Origin: Hyphomicrobiales bacterium
GTDB lineage: Bacteria > Pseudomonadota > Alphaproteobacteria > Rhizobiales > Rhizobiaceae
NCBI GenBank assembly: GCA_900471525.1
Contig: UCEZ01000007.1
Span: forward strand, 62,001-126,000
DNA length: 64,000 nt
Direction of reading: 5' to 3'
Shown: positions 8,458-19,778 of the stretch, in pieces
Layout: each line of letters begins with the position of its first letter
Numbering within the stretch: the stretch's first letter is position 1
The notes under the pieces: generated by a model
What the model saw: only the letters and a program-made list of their open reading frames with translations
Databases searched by the model: none
Told to the model about the DNA's origin: nothing
Position numbers and translations under genes: made by a program

Positions 8458-9060
8458 ATGACAACCTCCAGCAACTATCGTCAGGCCGATTATCCGATCG
8501 AGCCGAGCTTTCTCAACCGTTGGTCGCCGCGTGCTTTTACCGGCGAGACCATCTCCGAAACCGAACTCCTGACCATCCTCGAAGCCGGCCGCTGGGCGCC
8601 CTCGGCCTACAATTCGCAGCCGTGGCGTTTCGCATATGCCCTGCGGGAGACTGCTGAATGGGATAAGCTCTTCCCGATCCTCAACGAGTTCAATCAGGGT
8701 TGGGCAAAATCCGCTTCCGCTCTGGTCATCTTCATTTCGAAGACCCATTTTGCTGCGCCGGGCACGACGGAAGAAAAGCCGTCCCACAGCCACAGCTTCG
8801 ATACCGGCGCCGCCTGGAGCGCGATCGCCCATCAAGCCCAGCTGCTCGGTTTTCAGGCCCATGGCATGACCGGCCTGCATTTCGACAAGGCGACCGAAAT
8901 TCTCGGTATTCCTGAAGGCTACCGCGTCGAAGCGGCCGCCGCCATCGGTCGTCTTGGCGACAAGGCGCAGCTGCCCGACTATCTGCAGGCGCGCGAAACT
9001 CCAAGCCCGCGCCGCCCGCTCTCGGAAGTCGCCTTCAACGGCACCTTCAAGGCTGACTAA
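8458..9060 (+). CDS. Nitroreductase family protein
   Basis: A 200-residue flavin-dependent oxidoreductase of the nitroreductase fold. The diagnostic N-terminal half reads RWSPRAFTGETISETELL, then AGRWAPSAYNSQPWRF, the FMN-binding part of the family. GAAWSAIAHQAQLLGFQAHGM forms the dimer-interface helix and IGRLGDK ends the flavin site. ATG at 8458 has CAGGA seven to eight bases upstream. Such enzymes reduce nitroaromatics, quinones or similar electrophiles with NAD(P)H; the physiological substrate is not predictable. A palindrome at 8388-8402 suggests inducible expression. It is convergent with gyrB through a shared hairpin. Confidence 0.85.
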   Translation: MTTSSNYRQADYPIEPSFLNRWSPRAFTGETISETELLTILEAGRWAPSAYNSQPWRFAYALRETAEWDKLFPILNEFNQGWAKSASALVIFISKTHFAAPGTTEEKPSHSHSFDTGAAWSAIAHQAQLLGFQAHGMTGLHFDKATEILGIPEGYRVEAAAAIGRLGDKAQLPDYLQARETPSPRRPLSEVAFNGTFKAD

Positions 9061-9071
9061 GCTCAAGAAAA

Positions 9072-9105
9072 GAAAACCACGCCTCCGCAAGAAGGCGTGG
9101 TTTTC
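9072..9105. terminator. Bidirectional terminator between the nitroreductase gene and gyrB
   Basis: A 12-bp perfect stem (9072-9083 with 9094-9105) with a 10-base loop, flanked by A and T tracts on both sides, between two convergent stop codons. Confidence 0.9.
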
Positions 9106-9131
9106 AATTTCATGCGGCCTATGCCGTGCGA

Positions 9132-11627
<2,496 letters not shown>

Positions 11628-11717
11628 TCACCCCTCGATGGCGCTCCCCGAATATAGGGATTTTGTCCAGAGTTCCAAATCCCGTGCAGCCTGAAAGCGG
11701 CAGAATTCAGGGGATCA

Positions 11718-12092
11718 TCAGAGTTCCTTATCAGGAAACCGGCCTTTTTCCAAAACATCTTCCAGGATGCGGATGGTTTCGCCGGATAAGGTCCGGATAC
11801 GGCCCGCGAGCCGGTTGGCAAACGCCGTGTGCGTCGACGGCAGGCCGGATGTATCGAGCACGACTTTCGGATCGGAAAGGGCTGCCAGGCCGAACAATTC
11901 ATCGGCGTCGTCCCAGATGACATTGAAATAGCCAGCCACTCTTTGCAGGAATTCGAAGCTCGGAGCACCTCGTTTGCCATGCTCCAGGGCCGAGAGATAG
12001 GCGGGTGAAACACCGATGGCGGCAGCCATCTGCTTCTGCGAAACACCCTTCTGCCGCCGCAGCCGGTGCATCGCTTCACCGAAGGGCGTCAT
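11718..12092 (-). CDS. XRE family helix-turn-helix regulator
   Basis: A 124-residue protein with a Cro/C1-type helix-turn-helix at about residues 5-60 (MHRLRRQKGVSQKQMAAAIGVSPAYLSALEHGKRG), followed by a helical tail of unknown role. The ATG at 12092 overlaps the stop of the upstream Smr gene (ATGA), showing translational coupling. The small size and position after Smr/mltA are common in rhizobial genomes. Target and ligand unknown. It could regulate its own operon, and perhaps gyrB downstream, but no operator is evident. Confidence 0.85.
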   Translation of the reverse strand: MTPFGEAMHRLRRQKGVSQKQMAAAIGVSPAYLSALEHGKRGAPSFEFLQRVAGYFNVIWDDADELFGLAALSDPKVVLDTSGLPSTHTAFANRLAGRIRTLSGETIRILEDVLEKGRFPDKEL

Positions 12093-12652
12093 GGCGGCGA
12101 GCCCCTGGGCCGTGACAGCCGCACATAGAGGGCGCCCTCGCCGCCGTGGTTGCGGGCGGCCGGCTCGTAGGACGAAATCAGTACGCGAAATTCCGGCAGC
12201 GAAAACCACAGCGGCACAGCCCGTTTCAGCGCGCCGTCGCTGCCAAGCGACGTTCCCTTGCCGGTGATGACGAGCACATGCCGCAGGCCACGATCATAGG
12301 CTCGCATCAGGAAATGCAGCAGGAACCCATGCGCTTCGCTCTGGACCATGCCATGCAAGTCGATCCGCGCCTCGATCGCCAGATGACCGCGAGCGAGCTT
12401 TCGCTTCACCGGTTTCTCAAGGGGATGATGCACACGGACCGCACGTTTTGGAGCTTCTGTCGGAGCGCTTCCAAAAGCCTCCGCTAGGGATTTGCCTTCC
12501 TTGATCACAGGTACCGGCGGTTTTTCCGGTTCGGGTTTCGGCTCTTCAAACTCGGCAAGTTCGTCCATGCGCCCCGGCAGCGGGCGGGTGGTGCGGGCAA
12601 CCTTGCCCCAGAGTATCCGATCCTCGGTCGAGAGCTTCTTTCCCTTAGCCAT
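12089..12652 (-). CDS. Smr domain protein (possible DNA or RNA nuclease)
   Basis: A 187-residue protein. The first 90 residues are charged and proline-rich (EFEEPKPEPEKPPVPV) and probably disordered. The C-terminal half is a Smr domain with the hallmark IDLHGM and VITGKG motifs and HGGEGALYV near the end. Small MutS-related domains nick or cut branched nucleic acids or act on RNA, but the role of stand-alone bacterial Smr proteins varies. ATG at 12652 lies inside the end of mltA (8-base overlap), and the stop overlaps the XRE start. The three genes form a tight cluster. Confidence 0.88.
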   Translation of the reverse strand: MAKGKKLSTEDRILWGKVARTTRPLPGRMDELAEFEEPKPEPEKPPVPVIKEGKSLAEAFGSAPTEAPKRAVRVHHPLEKPVKRKLARGHLAIEARIDLHGMVQSEAHGFLLHFLMRAYDRGLRHVLVITGKGTSLGSDGALKRAVPLWFSLPEFRVLISSYEPAARNHGGEGALYVRLSRPRGSPP

Positions 12653-13754
12653 GACCGTATCTTGCCGCCGCGGACTTCGGAATGAAAATGAAAAAATCGG
12701 CCTCGTTGCGCACCGCACCGGCCAGAAGCCCTGCTTCATCGCCAGACCCGGTAAAGATATCGCCGCGCGCCGGACCGACGATCGCTGAGCCCGTATCAAG
12801 CGCCAGCATCAGCCGCCGGAAAGGGCGGCCGCCGTCGATCGAGGTCAGGCTGTCGCTGTTAATGAAGAAGGGAACGCCGAAGGTATGGATCAGCCGATCG
12901 ACGGCGAGCGAGCGGCCGGGTTCCAGCGCCACTTTGGCGGCTGCGACCGGTCCAAGCCCGGTGTCATCGACTTCAGCCTCGCGGAAGAAGATGAAGGAGC
13001 GATTATGCCAGAGAACCTCGTCCGCTTCATCCGGATGGTCGTCCAGCCACTGCTTGATCGTCTGCATCGAGACGGTCGCTGCCTCGATCTTGCCCCGTTC
13101 GATCAGGAGTTTGCCGGTTGCCGAGAAATAATGACCGGTCTTGGCTGCATAGGTCACCCGCTTCATCGATCCGTCGGGATAGACCAACCGGGCCGCGCCT
13201 TGGACATGGGCGAAGAAGACATCGGTTTTCGATTTTGCATAGGCGATCTCCAGCCCGCGCCCGGCAAGATAGCCCTGCTCGATCGCCTTGCGGTCCGGAT
13301 ATTCACCGATCACGCCATCTGCATGCTGACCAAAAGCAAAATAGGGATCCATGCCCTCCGGCCGATTTTTCTCGTCAACATCCACGAGATCATCCGGTCG
13401 GCGATAGAAGGGAAAGCGGAAGGTTTCGTTCGGAACGGCACTGACAGGAACTTCCGGCTCGAAGAAGGCGGTGACGAAGCCCGGCTTGCCGTCGTGCCGG
13501 ACGATCTTGAACGGAACGAAATGTTCTTCGAAGAAAGCGCGCGCATGGCCTGCATCGTGCGACCGCGTCTCCGCAGCCGCCTCGTAGGCCGGCATCAGGT
13601 CCGCGGTGGAAATGCCAAGCGACGCCGTCTTGTGCGGCTTGACGGTGGTGACCTGCCGGTGACAGCGCTCGAGAGCGGAAAGAAGCGGCAGTGGATCGTC
13701 CTCATGCCAACCGGGAAGGTCGGAAAATTCGACCCGTTGCAAATCGAAATCCAT
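12645..13754 (-). CDS. mltA: Murein lytic transglycosylase A family protein
   Basis: A 369-residue MltA-type enzyme that cleaves the MurNAc-GlcNAc bond of peptidoglycan, leaving a 1,6-anhydro end. The MltA domain occupies roughly residues 75-245 (TAFFEPEVPVSA, then the DVFFAHVQGAARLVYPDGS core), and the 3D domain near the C terminus contains LALDTGSAIVGPARGDIFTGSG, with the Asp pair of the active site. Odd point: the protein begins MDFDLQRVEFSDLPGW with no signal peptide or lipobox, and an in-frame TAA only 24 bases upstream prevents an extension. It lies in an operon downstream of the Tim44-like gene. Confidence 0.88.
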   Translation of the reverse strand: MDFDLQRVEFSDLPGWHEDDPLPLLSALERCHRQVTTVKPHKTASLGISTADLMPAYEAAAETRSHDAGHARAFFEEHFVPFKIVRHDGKPGFVTAFFEPEVPVSAVPNETFRFPFYRRPDDLVDVDEKNRPEGMDPYFAFGQHADGVIGEYPDRKAIEQGYLAGRGLEIAYAKSKTDVFFAHVQGAARLVYPDGSMKRVTYAAKTGHYFSATGKLLIERGKIEAATVSMQTIKQWLDDHPDEADEVLWHNRSFIFFREAEVDDTGLGPVAAAKVALEPGRSLAVDRLIHTFGVPFFINSDSLTSIDGGRPFRRLMLALDTGSAIVGPARGDIFTGSGDEAGLLAGAVRNEADFFIFIPKSAAARYGHG

Positions 13755-13783
13755 CGCCGCCAGTCCCGTGCCTTATGACCCGA

Positions 13784-14482
13784 TCAGTTTTCAGATTCCG
13801 TGGCGATCAGCTTCCAGTTCGGATCGCGCGAACGGATGTCGCGGGAGAAGGTCCACAGGTCGTTGACCTCGGAGACCGCTTCAGCATCACCATCGACGAT
13901 CGCGCCGGCCTTGTCATAAGTTGCAGAGATCAACTGGCTGATGATGCGCAGCGTGATGTTTGCTTCGCTGTCCTTGATTTCGGCATGCACCATGTCGGCC
14001 TTCTCGATGCCGACGAAGGTGGACTTGACGACTTCACCCTTGCTCTCGCGCTCGGAAATAGCGGCGTCGAAACCATCATAGACTTCGCGGGAGAGAAGAC
14101 CCTTGAGGGTCTTGCGGTCGCCATCGGCGAAAGCCATGACGATCATCTCATAGGCCATCTTGGCGCCGTTGACGAATTCCTGCGGGTCAAATCCCGGATC
14201 GGCATCGGCCATCCTGCGCAGCGCTTCGTTCAGCGGCGTGCCGGCCTTGGTAAAGGTGTCGATATCGGCATAGCGCGATGTCTCTTCACCCGCGCTGTCA
14301 CGGCGGGGCAACTGCACCACTTTGCCGGAGGCTTCCGGGCTCTCGGCTGCTTCGCGCGGCGAATAGGGATCGACCGGCGGACGCTCGTTGCCCGTCCTCT
14401 TGCCCAGAACGCTGCGCAGCTGGAGGAATATGATCACCGCGGCGACCAGGAAAAACAATGTGATGAAGTCGAAAGAGCCCAT
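13784..14482 (-). CDS. Tim44/TimA family membrane-anchored protein
   Basis: A 232-residue protein with one N-terminal membrane segment (about residues 5-22, ITLFFLVAAVIIFLQL), a charged linker, and a C-terminal Tim44-like domain (about 85-230) including DPGFDPQEFVNGAKMAYEMIVMAF and a final DLWTFSRDIRSRDPNWKL. Alphaproteobacterial relatives are thought to resemble the mitochondrial import component; their bacterial task is not settled. The start may be ATG at 14482 or GTG at 14488. It heads the run mltA-smr-xre and is divergent from fxsA, next to the secB export gene. Confidence 0.85.
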   Translation of the reverse strand: MGSFDFITLFFLVAAVIIFLQLRSVLGKRTGNERPPVDPYSPREAAESPEASGKVVQLPRRDSAGEETSRYADIDTFTKAGTPLNEALRRMADADPGFDPQEFVNGAKMAYEMIVMAFADGDRKTLKGLLSREVYDGFDAAISERESKGEVVKSTFVGIEKADMVHAEIKDSEANITLRIISQLISATYDKAGAIVDGDAEAVSEVNDLWTFSRDIRSRDPNWKLIATESEN

Positions 14483-14620
14483 TTCCACCCAGAACCGCTG
14501 TTAATATGCCGTGCGATCATCCCATATAGTCTGCATGGCACGATCATTCAAACGACTATATCACTTCTTTGCAATTGCCGGTCCGGTTCGGACAGGCGCA
14601 TCTCACCTTGAGTAGATACA

Positions 14621-15148
14621 ATGCGTTCTCTGACGATCCCGATCCTCTTCCTGTTGATGCCGCTTGCGGAGATCGCAGCCTTCATCTTCGTCGGCCGCGA
14701 GGTCGGTGTTGGCATGACGCTACTGCTGGTTCTTGCCAGTGCGATCGTCGGAGCAATGCTGCTACGCATCCAGGGGTTCGGAGTCCTCAGGAAGATTCAG
14801 CAGGCTTCCCAGACCGGCGCGGATCCGGGGCGGCAACTGGTGCACGGCGTCATGATCATCGTCGCCGCGTTTCTGCTGATCATTCCCGGTTTCATCAGCG
14901 ACATCATCGGACTGCTGCTTTTCATACCGGCGGTCAGAGATATCGGCTGGTCGATCGTCAAGAACCGGCTGACCATCGTAACGACGGGCATGACGGGTGG
15001 TGCGCGTGGTTTTTCGCGAGGCCCCGAACCGAACCGTGATGAAGGGCGGCGCGCCGGACCCCAGATCATCGACCTTGATGACGATGAATTTTCCCGCACC
15101 GATAGCCGAGGCCGCACCGATCCCAACGAGCGGGACCGCCTGAAGTGA
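14621..15148 (+). CDS. fxsA: FxsA family inner-membrane protein
   Basis: A 175-residue membrane protein. The family domain fills the first 130 residues: membrane segments at about 3-20 ([17 protein letters not shown]), 27-45 ([17 protein letters not shown]) and 75-100 ([30 protein letters not shown]), with the conserved G-F/Y-x-x-D-I-x-G block in the third. The C terminus is a charged, probably disordered cytoplasmic tail. FxsA in E. coli alleviates exclusion of phage T7 by F plasmids; its normal job is unknown. It is followed by secB 77 bases later on the same strand. Confidence 0.88.
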   Translation: MRSLTIPILFLLMPLAEIAAFIFVGREVGVGMTLLLVLASAIVGAMLLRIQGFGVLRKIQQASQTGADPGRQLVHGVMIIVAAFLLIIPGFISDIIGLLLFIPAVRDIGWSIVKNRLTIVTTGMTGGARGFSRGPEPNRDEGRRAGPQIIDLDDDEFSRTDSRGRTDPNERDRLK

Positions 15149-15225
15149 ACGGGCCACCGGGTTGTAAGCCCCGGTGCGAAATGCTAGATGGCCTCACCAA
15201 ATTCATGTCCGAAGGAAAAGGCCTT

Positions 15226-15717
15226 ATGACCGACACCGTATCCCCGACCAACGGCGGCTCTGCCGAGAGCCCGTCCCTGAACATCCTGGCCCAGTACATC
15301 AAGGACCTTTCGTTTGAAAACCCGGGTGCGCCGCGTTCGCTTCAGGCGCGCGAAAAGGCTCCGGCGATCAACATCAACGTCAATGTCAACGCCAATCCGC
15401 TGTCGGATGCGGAATTCGACGTCATCCTGACGCTGAATGCCGAAGCCAAGGACGGCGACAAGGTGCTGTTCAACGTCGAGCTCGCCTATGGCGGCGTTTT
15501 CCGCGTCACCGGCTTCCCGCAGGAACACATGCTGCCGCTGCTCTTCATCGAGTGCCCGCGCCTGCTTTTCCCGTTTGCCCGCCAGATCGTTTCCGACGCG
15601 ACGCGCAACGGCGGCTTCCCGCCACTGATGATCGATCCGATCGATTTCGCCCAGATGTTCACCCAGCGCATGGCCGAGGAAAAGGTTCGCTCGCAGGTTT
15701 CCACGACCGCGAACTGA
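15226..15717 (+). CDS. secB: Protein-export chaperone SecB
   Basis: A 163-residue chaperone that keeps preproteins unfolded and hands them to SecA. The sequence shows [19 protein letters not shown], the [12 protein letters not shown] beta strands and [51 protein letters not shown] is the conserved tetramer and SecA-contact region. I chose ATG at 15226, preceded by GAAGGAAAAGG; an upstream in-frame ATG at 15145 would add 27 unrelated residues. It ends at a strong bidirectional hairpin shared with dnaQ. Confidence 0.96.
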   Translation: MTDTVSPTNGGSAESPSLNILAQYIKDLSFENPGAPRSLQAREKAPAININVNVNANPLSDAEFDVILTLNAEAKDGDKVLFNVELAYGGVFRVTGFPQEHMLPLLFIECPRLLFPFARQIVSDATRNGGFPPLMIDPIDFAQMFTQRMAEEKVRSQVSTTAN

Positions 15718-15745
15718 TCCGGCTCCAGCCTGACGTGATAGCTTC

Positions 15746-15770
15746 AATGCCCGGTCTTCGACCGGGCATT
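15746..15770. terminator. Bidirectional terminator between secB and dnaQ
   Basis: An 11-bp perfect stem (AATGCCCGGTC with GACCGGGCATT) and a 3-base loop TTC, followed by TTTCATTT on the plus strand. It lies between the two convergent stop codons. Confidence 0.9.
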
Positions 15771-15771
15771 T

Positions 15772-16476
15772 TCATTTGGCGGGATCGTACTTCGCCCAGA
15801 TTGCCTTCGCACCCATTTTGGCGACGAGCGCTGCATGGGCTTCGATTTCCTGAATGCTCAGGCGGGAGCCAAGCGGGCGCGGTCTTTGTCCGGCAACCAC
15901 GATGACATCGTCCGTTTCCATCGCCTGACCACGATTATCGGAGGTGTGCAGACCGAATGTCGTCTGCCGGCCACCGATCAGCTCAATATAGACTTCCGCC
16001 AGCAATTCGGAGTCGAGCAGCGCGCCGTGCTTGGTGCGGTGCGAATTGTCGACGCCGTAACGCCGGCAGAGCGCATCGAGCGAGTTCGGGCCCATCGGAT
16101 GCTTGCGACGGGCAAGCGCCAGCGTGTCAGTGACCAGATCATTGGTGATCGCCGGCAGGCCCAGCCGCGCAAATTCGGCATTCATGAAACCCATGTCGAA
16201 GGTCGCATTGTGCGCCACCCAACGGGCGTCGCCGAAAAATGCGAGCAGTTCGTCGACGATACCGGCGAAATTCGGTTTGTCCTTCAGGGACTCGTCCGAG
16301 ATACCGTGGACAGCCAGAGCGTCCGGATGCACCTTGCGGTCGCCGGGGTTGATATAGACGTGGAAGGACCGGCCAGTCGGAAAATGATTGTCGAGTTCGA
16401 TGCCACCAATTTCGATGACGCGGTCCAGCTTGTTATCGAGACCTGTCGTTTCCGTATCGAAGATGATTTCGCGCAT
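15772..16476 (-). CDS. dnaQ: DNA polymerase III epsilon subunit (3'-5' proofreading exonuclease)
   Basis: A 234-residue DEDDh exonuclease that proofreads for the replicative polymerase. Exo I is IIFDTETTGLD at residues 4-13, Exo II is WVAHNATFDMGFMN near residue 97, and Exo III is HRTKHGALLDSELLAEVY near residue 150. The C-terminal part contacts the alpha subunit. Its ATG at 16476 shares one base with the stop of coaE (TGATG), so the two are translationally coupled. The operon ppsR-maf-aroE-coaE-dnaQ leads away from the probable origin. Confidence 0.95.
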   Translation of the reverse strand: MREIIFDTETTGLDNKLDRVIEIGGIELDNHFPTGRSFHVYINPGDRKVHPDALAVHGISDESLKDKPNFAGIVDELLAFFGDARWVAHNATFDMGFMNAEFARLGLPAITNDLVTDTLALARRKHPMGPNSLDALCRRYGVDNSHRTKHGALLDSELLAEVYIELIGGRQTTFGLHTSDNRGQAMETDDVIVVAGQRPRPLGSRLSIQEIEAHAALVAKMGAKAIWAKYDPAK

Positions 16477-17069
16477 CAGGGCCTCTTTTGGCTGGTAAGC
16501 GCGTGGACGATCGCCGCGACTTGGCTGCGGGTCGAATCAAGCGCATGGCTCGTATCGATGATGTAATCCGCTTTCGCACGTTTTTCTTGATCCGGAACCT
16601 GTCGGGAGAGGATGAGCGCGAATTTTTCCTCCGTCATCCCCGGCCTTTTCATGACCCGTTCTTTTTGTATCTCCGGCTCGCAGGTGACGACGACAACTGC
16701 ATCGACCCTGCTCTCCGCCTTCGTTTCGAACAGCAACGGGATATCGAGAACGACCAGCGGTGCACCCGTCCCTCGATGGAGATCGAGAAACCGGCGCTCC
16801 CTCTCCCGCACCAGGGGATGAACGATGGCTTCGAGTGTCGGAAACAAGGCGGGGTTTTCGCTCAACTGCCGGGACAACTCCGAGCGGTCGACTGCGCCGT
16901 CCTTCCTTGTCCCCGGGAACGCTGCTTCAATCGGCGCCACGGCCTCGTCCTGGTAAAGCGAATGCACGACAGCATCGGCATCGTTTACCGGTACGCCAAG
17001 GTCCGCGAACATCTTTGCGGTAGTCGATTTACCCATTCCGATCGATCCGGTGAGGCCGAGGATGATCAT
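16476..17069 (-). CDS. coaE: Dephospho-CoA kinase
   Basis: A 197-residue P-loop kinase for the last step of coenzyme A synthesis: dephospho-CoA plus ATP to CoA. Walker A is [13 protein letters not shown] at about residues 5-16; the dephospho-CoA site includes [23 protein letters not shown] and the lid R-x-x-x-R with [10 protein letters not shown] complete the family pattern. The start overlaps the aroE stop by four bases (ATGA) and the stop overlaps the dnaQ start. Confidence 0.95.
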   Translation of the reverse strand: MIILGLTGSIGMGKSTTAKMFADLGVPVNDADAVVHSLYQDEAVAPIEAAFPGTRKDGAVDRSELSRQLSENPALFPTLEAIVHPLVRERERRFLDLHRGTGAPLVVLDIPLLFETKAESRVDAVVVVTCEPEIQKERVMKRPGMTEEKFALILSRQVPDQEKRAKADYIIDTSHALDSTRSQVAAIVHALTSQKRP

Positions 17070-17926
17070 GCGTGGTGCGCCATGTCATCGATGATGATCT
17101 GGCGCAATGTCGCATCAACCGCCGGCCTTTTGCCAAACCATTTTTCAAAGCCGGGCACCGCCTGGTGCAGGAGCATGCCGAGGCCATCGACGATGGCGAA
17201 ACCCTGCGCTTCGGCTTGCTCCAGGATCGGCGTTTTCAGCGGCACATAAACGATATCCGTGACGATGCTGCCGGACTTCATGATCGTGAAATCGATCTCA
17301 GGCACCGCCGACCCATCCATTCCGAGCGACGTGGTGTTGATGAAGAGGCCCGCGTCCTTCATCACCTCGGGCAGCGCTTCCATCGGCTGCGCGTGAACCG
17401 CCTGCCCGAACCGGTCCGCCAGCTCCTGCGCCCGGGCGGCCGTGCGGTTGACGACGTGGATCGTCTTGACGCCGCGATCACGCACCGCCTGGATCACCGC
17501 CCGGCTGGCACCGCCCGCACCGAGGATGACGGCGGTTCGACATTGATCCCATCCCGGCGCGCGTTCATCGAGGTTGGCGGTGAAACCGTGACCGTCGGTG
17601 TTGGTCGCATGCACCAGATCATCCTCCACCCACAGGGTGTTGGATGCGCCGAGCTCGCTGCTCAACTCGTCCGGCCGATCGGAAAGAGCAAAGGCAAGCT
17701 CCTTATGCGGAATGGTCACGTTGCCGCCCGTGAAACCGGATTGCCCGTTCTTCAGCGACAGGATGAAATCGGGAAATGCCTCCGGAGACACCTCGTAGGC
17801 GCGATAACTTCCCTCCAAACCAAGCTGTTTCAGCCAGTATCCATGGATCAGCGGCGAGCGCGAATGCCTGATCGGATAGCCCGTGACGAAGGCATGGTTA
17901 ACAAATGTTTCACGTGAATCACGCAT
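17066..17926 (-). CDS. aroE: Shikimate dehydrogenase
   Basis: A 286-residue enzyme that reduces 3-dehydroshikimate to shikimate with NADPH. The substrate site is [16 protein letters not shown] (near residue 17) with the catalytic Lys in [13 protein letters not shown]. The nucleotide fold shows [17 protein letters not shown] and [12 protein letters not shown]. The ATG at 17926 lies eight bases inside the 3' end of maf. Codons 2-7 fall in a parS-like sequence at 17906-17921, so the N-terminal RDSRETF is partly dictated by that site. Confidence 0.95.
   Translation of the reverse strand: MRDSRETFVNHAFVTGYPIRHSRSPLIHGYWLKQLGLEGSYRAYEVSPEAFPDFILSLKNGQSGFTGGNVTIPHKELAFALSDRPDELSSELGASNTLWVEDDLVHATNTDGHGFTANLDERAPGWDQCRTAVILGAGGASRAVIQAVRDRGVKTIHVVNRTAARAQELADRFGQAVHAQPMEALPEVMKDAGLFINTTSLGMDGSAVPEIDFTIMKSGSIVTDIVYVPLKTPILEQAEAQGFAIVDGLGMLLHQAVPGFEKWFGKRPAVDATLRQIIIDDMAHHA
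17906..17921. other. parS-like centromere site
   Basis: TGTTTCACGTGAATCA matches the ParB-binding consensus TGTTTCACGTGAAACA at 15 of 16 positions. It lies within the overlap of the maf 3' end and the aroE 5' end. Confidence 0.8.
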
Positions 17927-18518
17927 CGATCACCCGCAGGTCTCTGAGTTTGGCAAGAAGTGGCAGCATCGGAAGACCAAGGATCGTAAAATAGTCGCCA
18001 TCGATTTTCTCGAACAATTGAATACCCTCTCCCTCCAGCTGATAGGCACCGACGCTCGACAGTGCCTTATTCCCGACTCGGCGCAGATGTTTCTCGATAA
18101 ACTCGGCGCTCAAGACCCGCACCGACATCCGGGCGGACGACACGTGCTTCCAGAGGACATCGCTCCCTCGCGTCAGGACAATGGCGCTGTTCAGCTGATG
18201 GACCTGCCCGGAGAGCGAAACCAGATGGTCCCGCGCCTCGTCCATGTCTTTTGGTTTGTGATAGACGCGCGCACCGAGCGACATGGTCTGGTCGGAACCG
18301 ATGATGATGTCGTCGGGAAAGGCCGTTCCGACATCCCTGGCCTTGGCTTCCGCGAGAATGATGGCTACCTCTTCCGGCGTGGAACCTTGCTGCTCGATCT
18401 GGTTTTCAAGCGCCCGCTCATCGATCTGAGCGGCCTTGGCCTGAAAGCGAATGCCGGCATTTTCCAGAAGCATGCGCCGAAACGGGCTCGCCGAAGCGAG
18501 GACAAGAGAGCCTGCCAT
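17919..18518 (-). CDS. maf: Maf family nucleotide pyrophosphatase
   Basis: A 199-residue Maf/Ham1-fold enzyme that hydrolyses non-canonical or methylated nucleoside triphosphates. Motifs are [19 protein letters not shown] at the start, the acidic [24 protein letters not shown] and [28 protein letters not shown]. The EGEG and SDQT residues place it with YceF/Maf proteins. I chose ATG at 18518, with AGGA about ten bases upstream; two other in-frame starts add up to 19 residues. It is second in the ppsR-maf-aroE-coaE-dnaQ operon. Confidence 0.92.
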   Translation of the reverse strand: MAGSLVLASASPFRRMLLENAGIRFQAKAAQIDERALENQIEQQGSTPEEVAIILAEAKARDVGTAFPDDIIIGSDQTMSLGARVYHKPKDMDEARDHLVSLSGQVHQLNSAIVLTRGSDVLWKHVSSARMSVRVLSAEFIEKHLRRVGNKALSSVGAYQLEGEGIQLFEKIDGDYFTILGLPMLPLLAKLRDLRVIDA

Positions 18519-18549
18519 TGTCTTCATATCCTGATTGACCAGATTCGCC

Positions 18550-19374
18550 TTAGCGCAGCCGCGGCCTGAGGGCAACGATTGCAGCGGCGGTTTCCTCGAT
18601 CGAGCGGCGCGTCACGTCGATCGTCGGCCAGTTGTTGCGCGCGCAAAGCGCCCGCGCATATTTCAGTTCCTCGGCGATCGATGCGCGGTCGACATAGTCC
18701 TCCGCACGAAAACTGTGCGACGCGGTTCCAAGCACGCGGTTCTGGCGCACCTGCGAGATTCTGTCGGCCGTCGCGATCAGGCCGACCACCAGCGGTTTCG
18801 TTGCTTCCATCAACCGGTCCGGCAGGGGAACGCCGGGCACGATCGGGATATTGGCGGTCTTGATACCGCGATTGGCGAGATAGATGCTGGTCGGTGTCTT
18901 CGACGTCCGGCTGATACCGATCAGCACAACATCGGCATCATTGAAATCAGCCGGCAATTGCCCGTCATCATGGTCCATCGTGAAATTTAGGGCATCGATG
19001 CGTGCGAAATAATCTGCATCCATCACATGCTGTGCGCCGGACCGCCGCCGGGAGGTCGCGCCGAGATAGGACTGGAAGAGGTCGATGATCGGTTCCAGCA
19101 CGGAGACGCAAGGCAGGCCCATCTCCTTGCAGGTCACGGCGATGATATCGGCAAGCTCCCGATCGACGATCGTATAGAGCACGATCCCCGGCGCCCCATC
19201 GATCGCTTCCATCACCTGCATCAGCTGCTTGCGGTTGCGGATCAGCGGATAGACATGCTCCAGCGCATGCGACGATTGAAACTGCGCCGCTGCCGCCCTG
19301 CCTGCTGCGATCAGCGTTTCGCCGGTCGAATCGGAGATCAGGTGCAGGTGGAAATAGTTTTTCTGGTTCTCCAC
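18550..19374 (-). CDS. ppsR: Pyruvate, phosphate dikinase regulatory protein (kinase/phosphotransferase)
   Basis: A 274-residue PEP synthase/PPDK regulatory protein (DUF299 family), which switches pyruvate phosphate dikinase off with ADP and on with phosphate. It begins with [15 protein letters not shown] and has the P-loop-like [29 protein letters not shown] near residues 150-175, then [16 protein letters not shown]. The start codon is GTG at 19374 with GGAG six bases upstream. It is the first gene on the left side of the probable origin and starts the minus-strand operon. Confidence 0.93.
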   Translation of the reverse strand: MENQKNYFHLHLISDSTGETLIAAGRAAAAQFQSSHALEHVYPLIRNRKQLMQVMEAIDGAPGIVLYTIVDRELADIIAVTCKEMGLPCVSVLEPIIDLFQSYLGATSRRRSGAQHVMDADYFARIDALNFTMDHDDGQLPADFNDADVVLIGISRTSKTPTSIYLANRGIKTANIPIVPGVPLPDRLMEATKPLVVGLIATADRISQVRQNRVLGTASHSFRAEDYVDRASIAEELKYARALCARNNWPTIDVTRRSIEETAAAIVALRPRLR

Positions 19375-19778
19375 GCTATTCTCCGAGGGCTGTTGATAAA
19401 CCGGGACAGCGACAGCTAAGGACCGGCGGGTTTCAAAGGCAAGGGGAAAACCTGCGAGTTATTCACAATCTGGAATCTTGGGAAGAGGATTCACGAGCTA
19501 TGTGGACAAGACTCGCGACAGCGCAGAGCCTTCAGTTTTTCCACATCCTGTCCACAATCAGGCGGTGACCTGACGGACCGACGAAGCGTATGACTCTTCA
19601 CAGCTTTTTGTTCTCGTCCCCGCTCCTATCTGTCGCATGGCAAAAATGCTTCAGTGATTCTATTGAACAGGCGCGAATGTGGAAAAGGGGCGGATGGCTT
19701 TTAATCCTTGATAGTCACCGACTCTAAGAAATAGAAACCTTAGATATAGATATCTTTTATAGAGGGAGAACGTGTCCG
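19375..19778. other. Probable chromosomal replication origin (oriC)
   Basis: This 404-base gap between divergent ppsR and hemE is the longest non-coding DNA outside repeat regions. DnaA boxes fitting TTWTNCACA lie at 19459-19467 (plus), 19537-19545 (plus) and 19678-19686 (minus); near matches lie at 19391-19399 and 19501-19509 (both minus). A tract at about 19700-19765 is strongly AT-rich (GATATAGATATCTTTTATAG) and suits duplex opening. Six GANTC sites (19473, 19488, 19510, 19592, 19656, 19720) suggest CcrM control. Known biology: in Sinorhizobium and Caulobacter the origin lies beside hemE. The hemE and ppsR promoters must also lie here. Confidence 0.82.

Noticed and set aside
6638-8461. A 607-codon open frame on the plus strand
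   Set aside because: It is antisense to the aldehyde dehydrogenase gene, has no binding site, and lacks any recognisable domain; high GC opens antisense frames.
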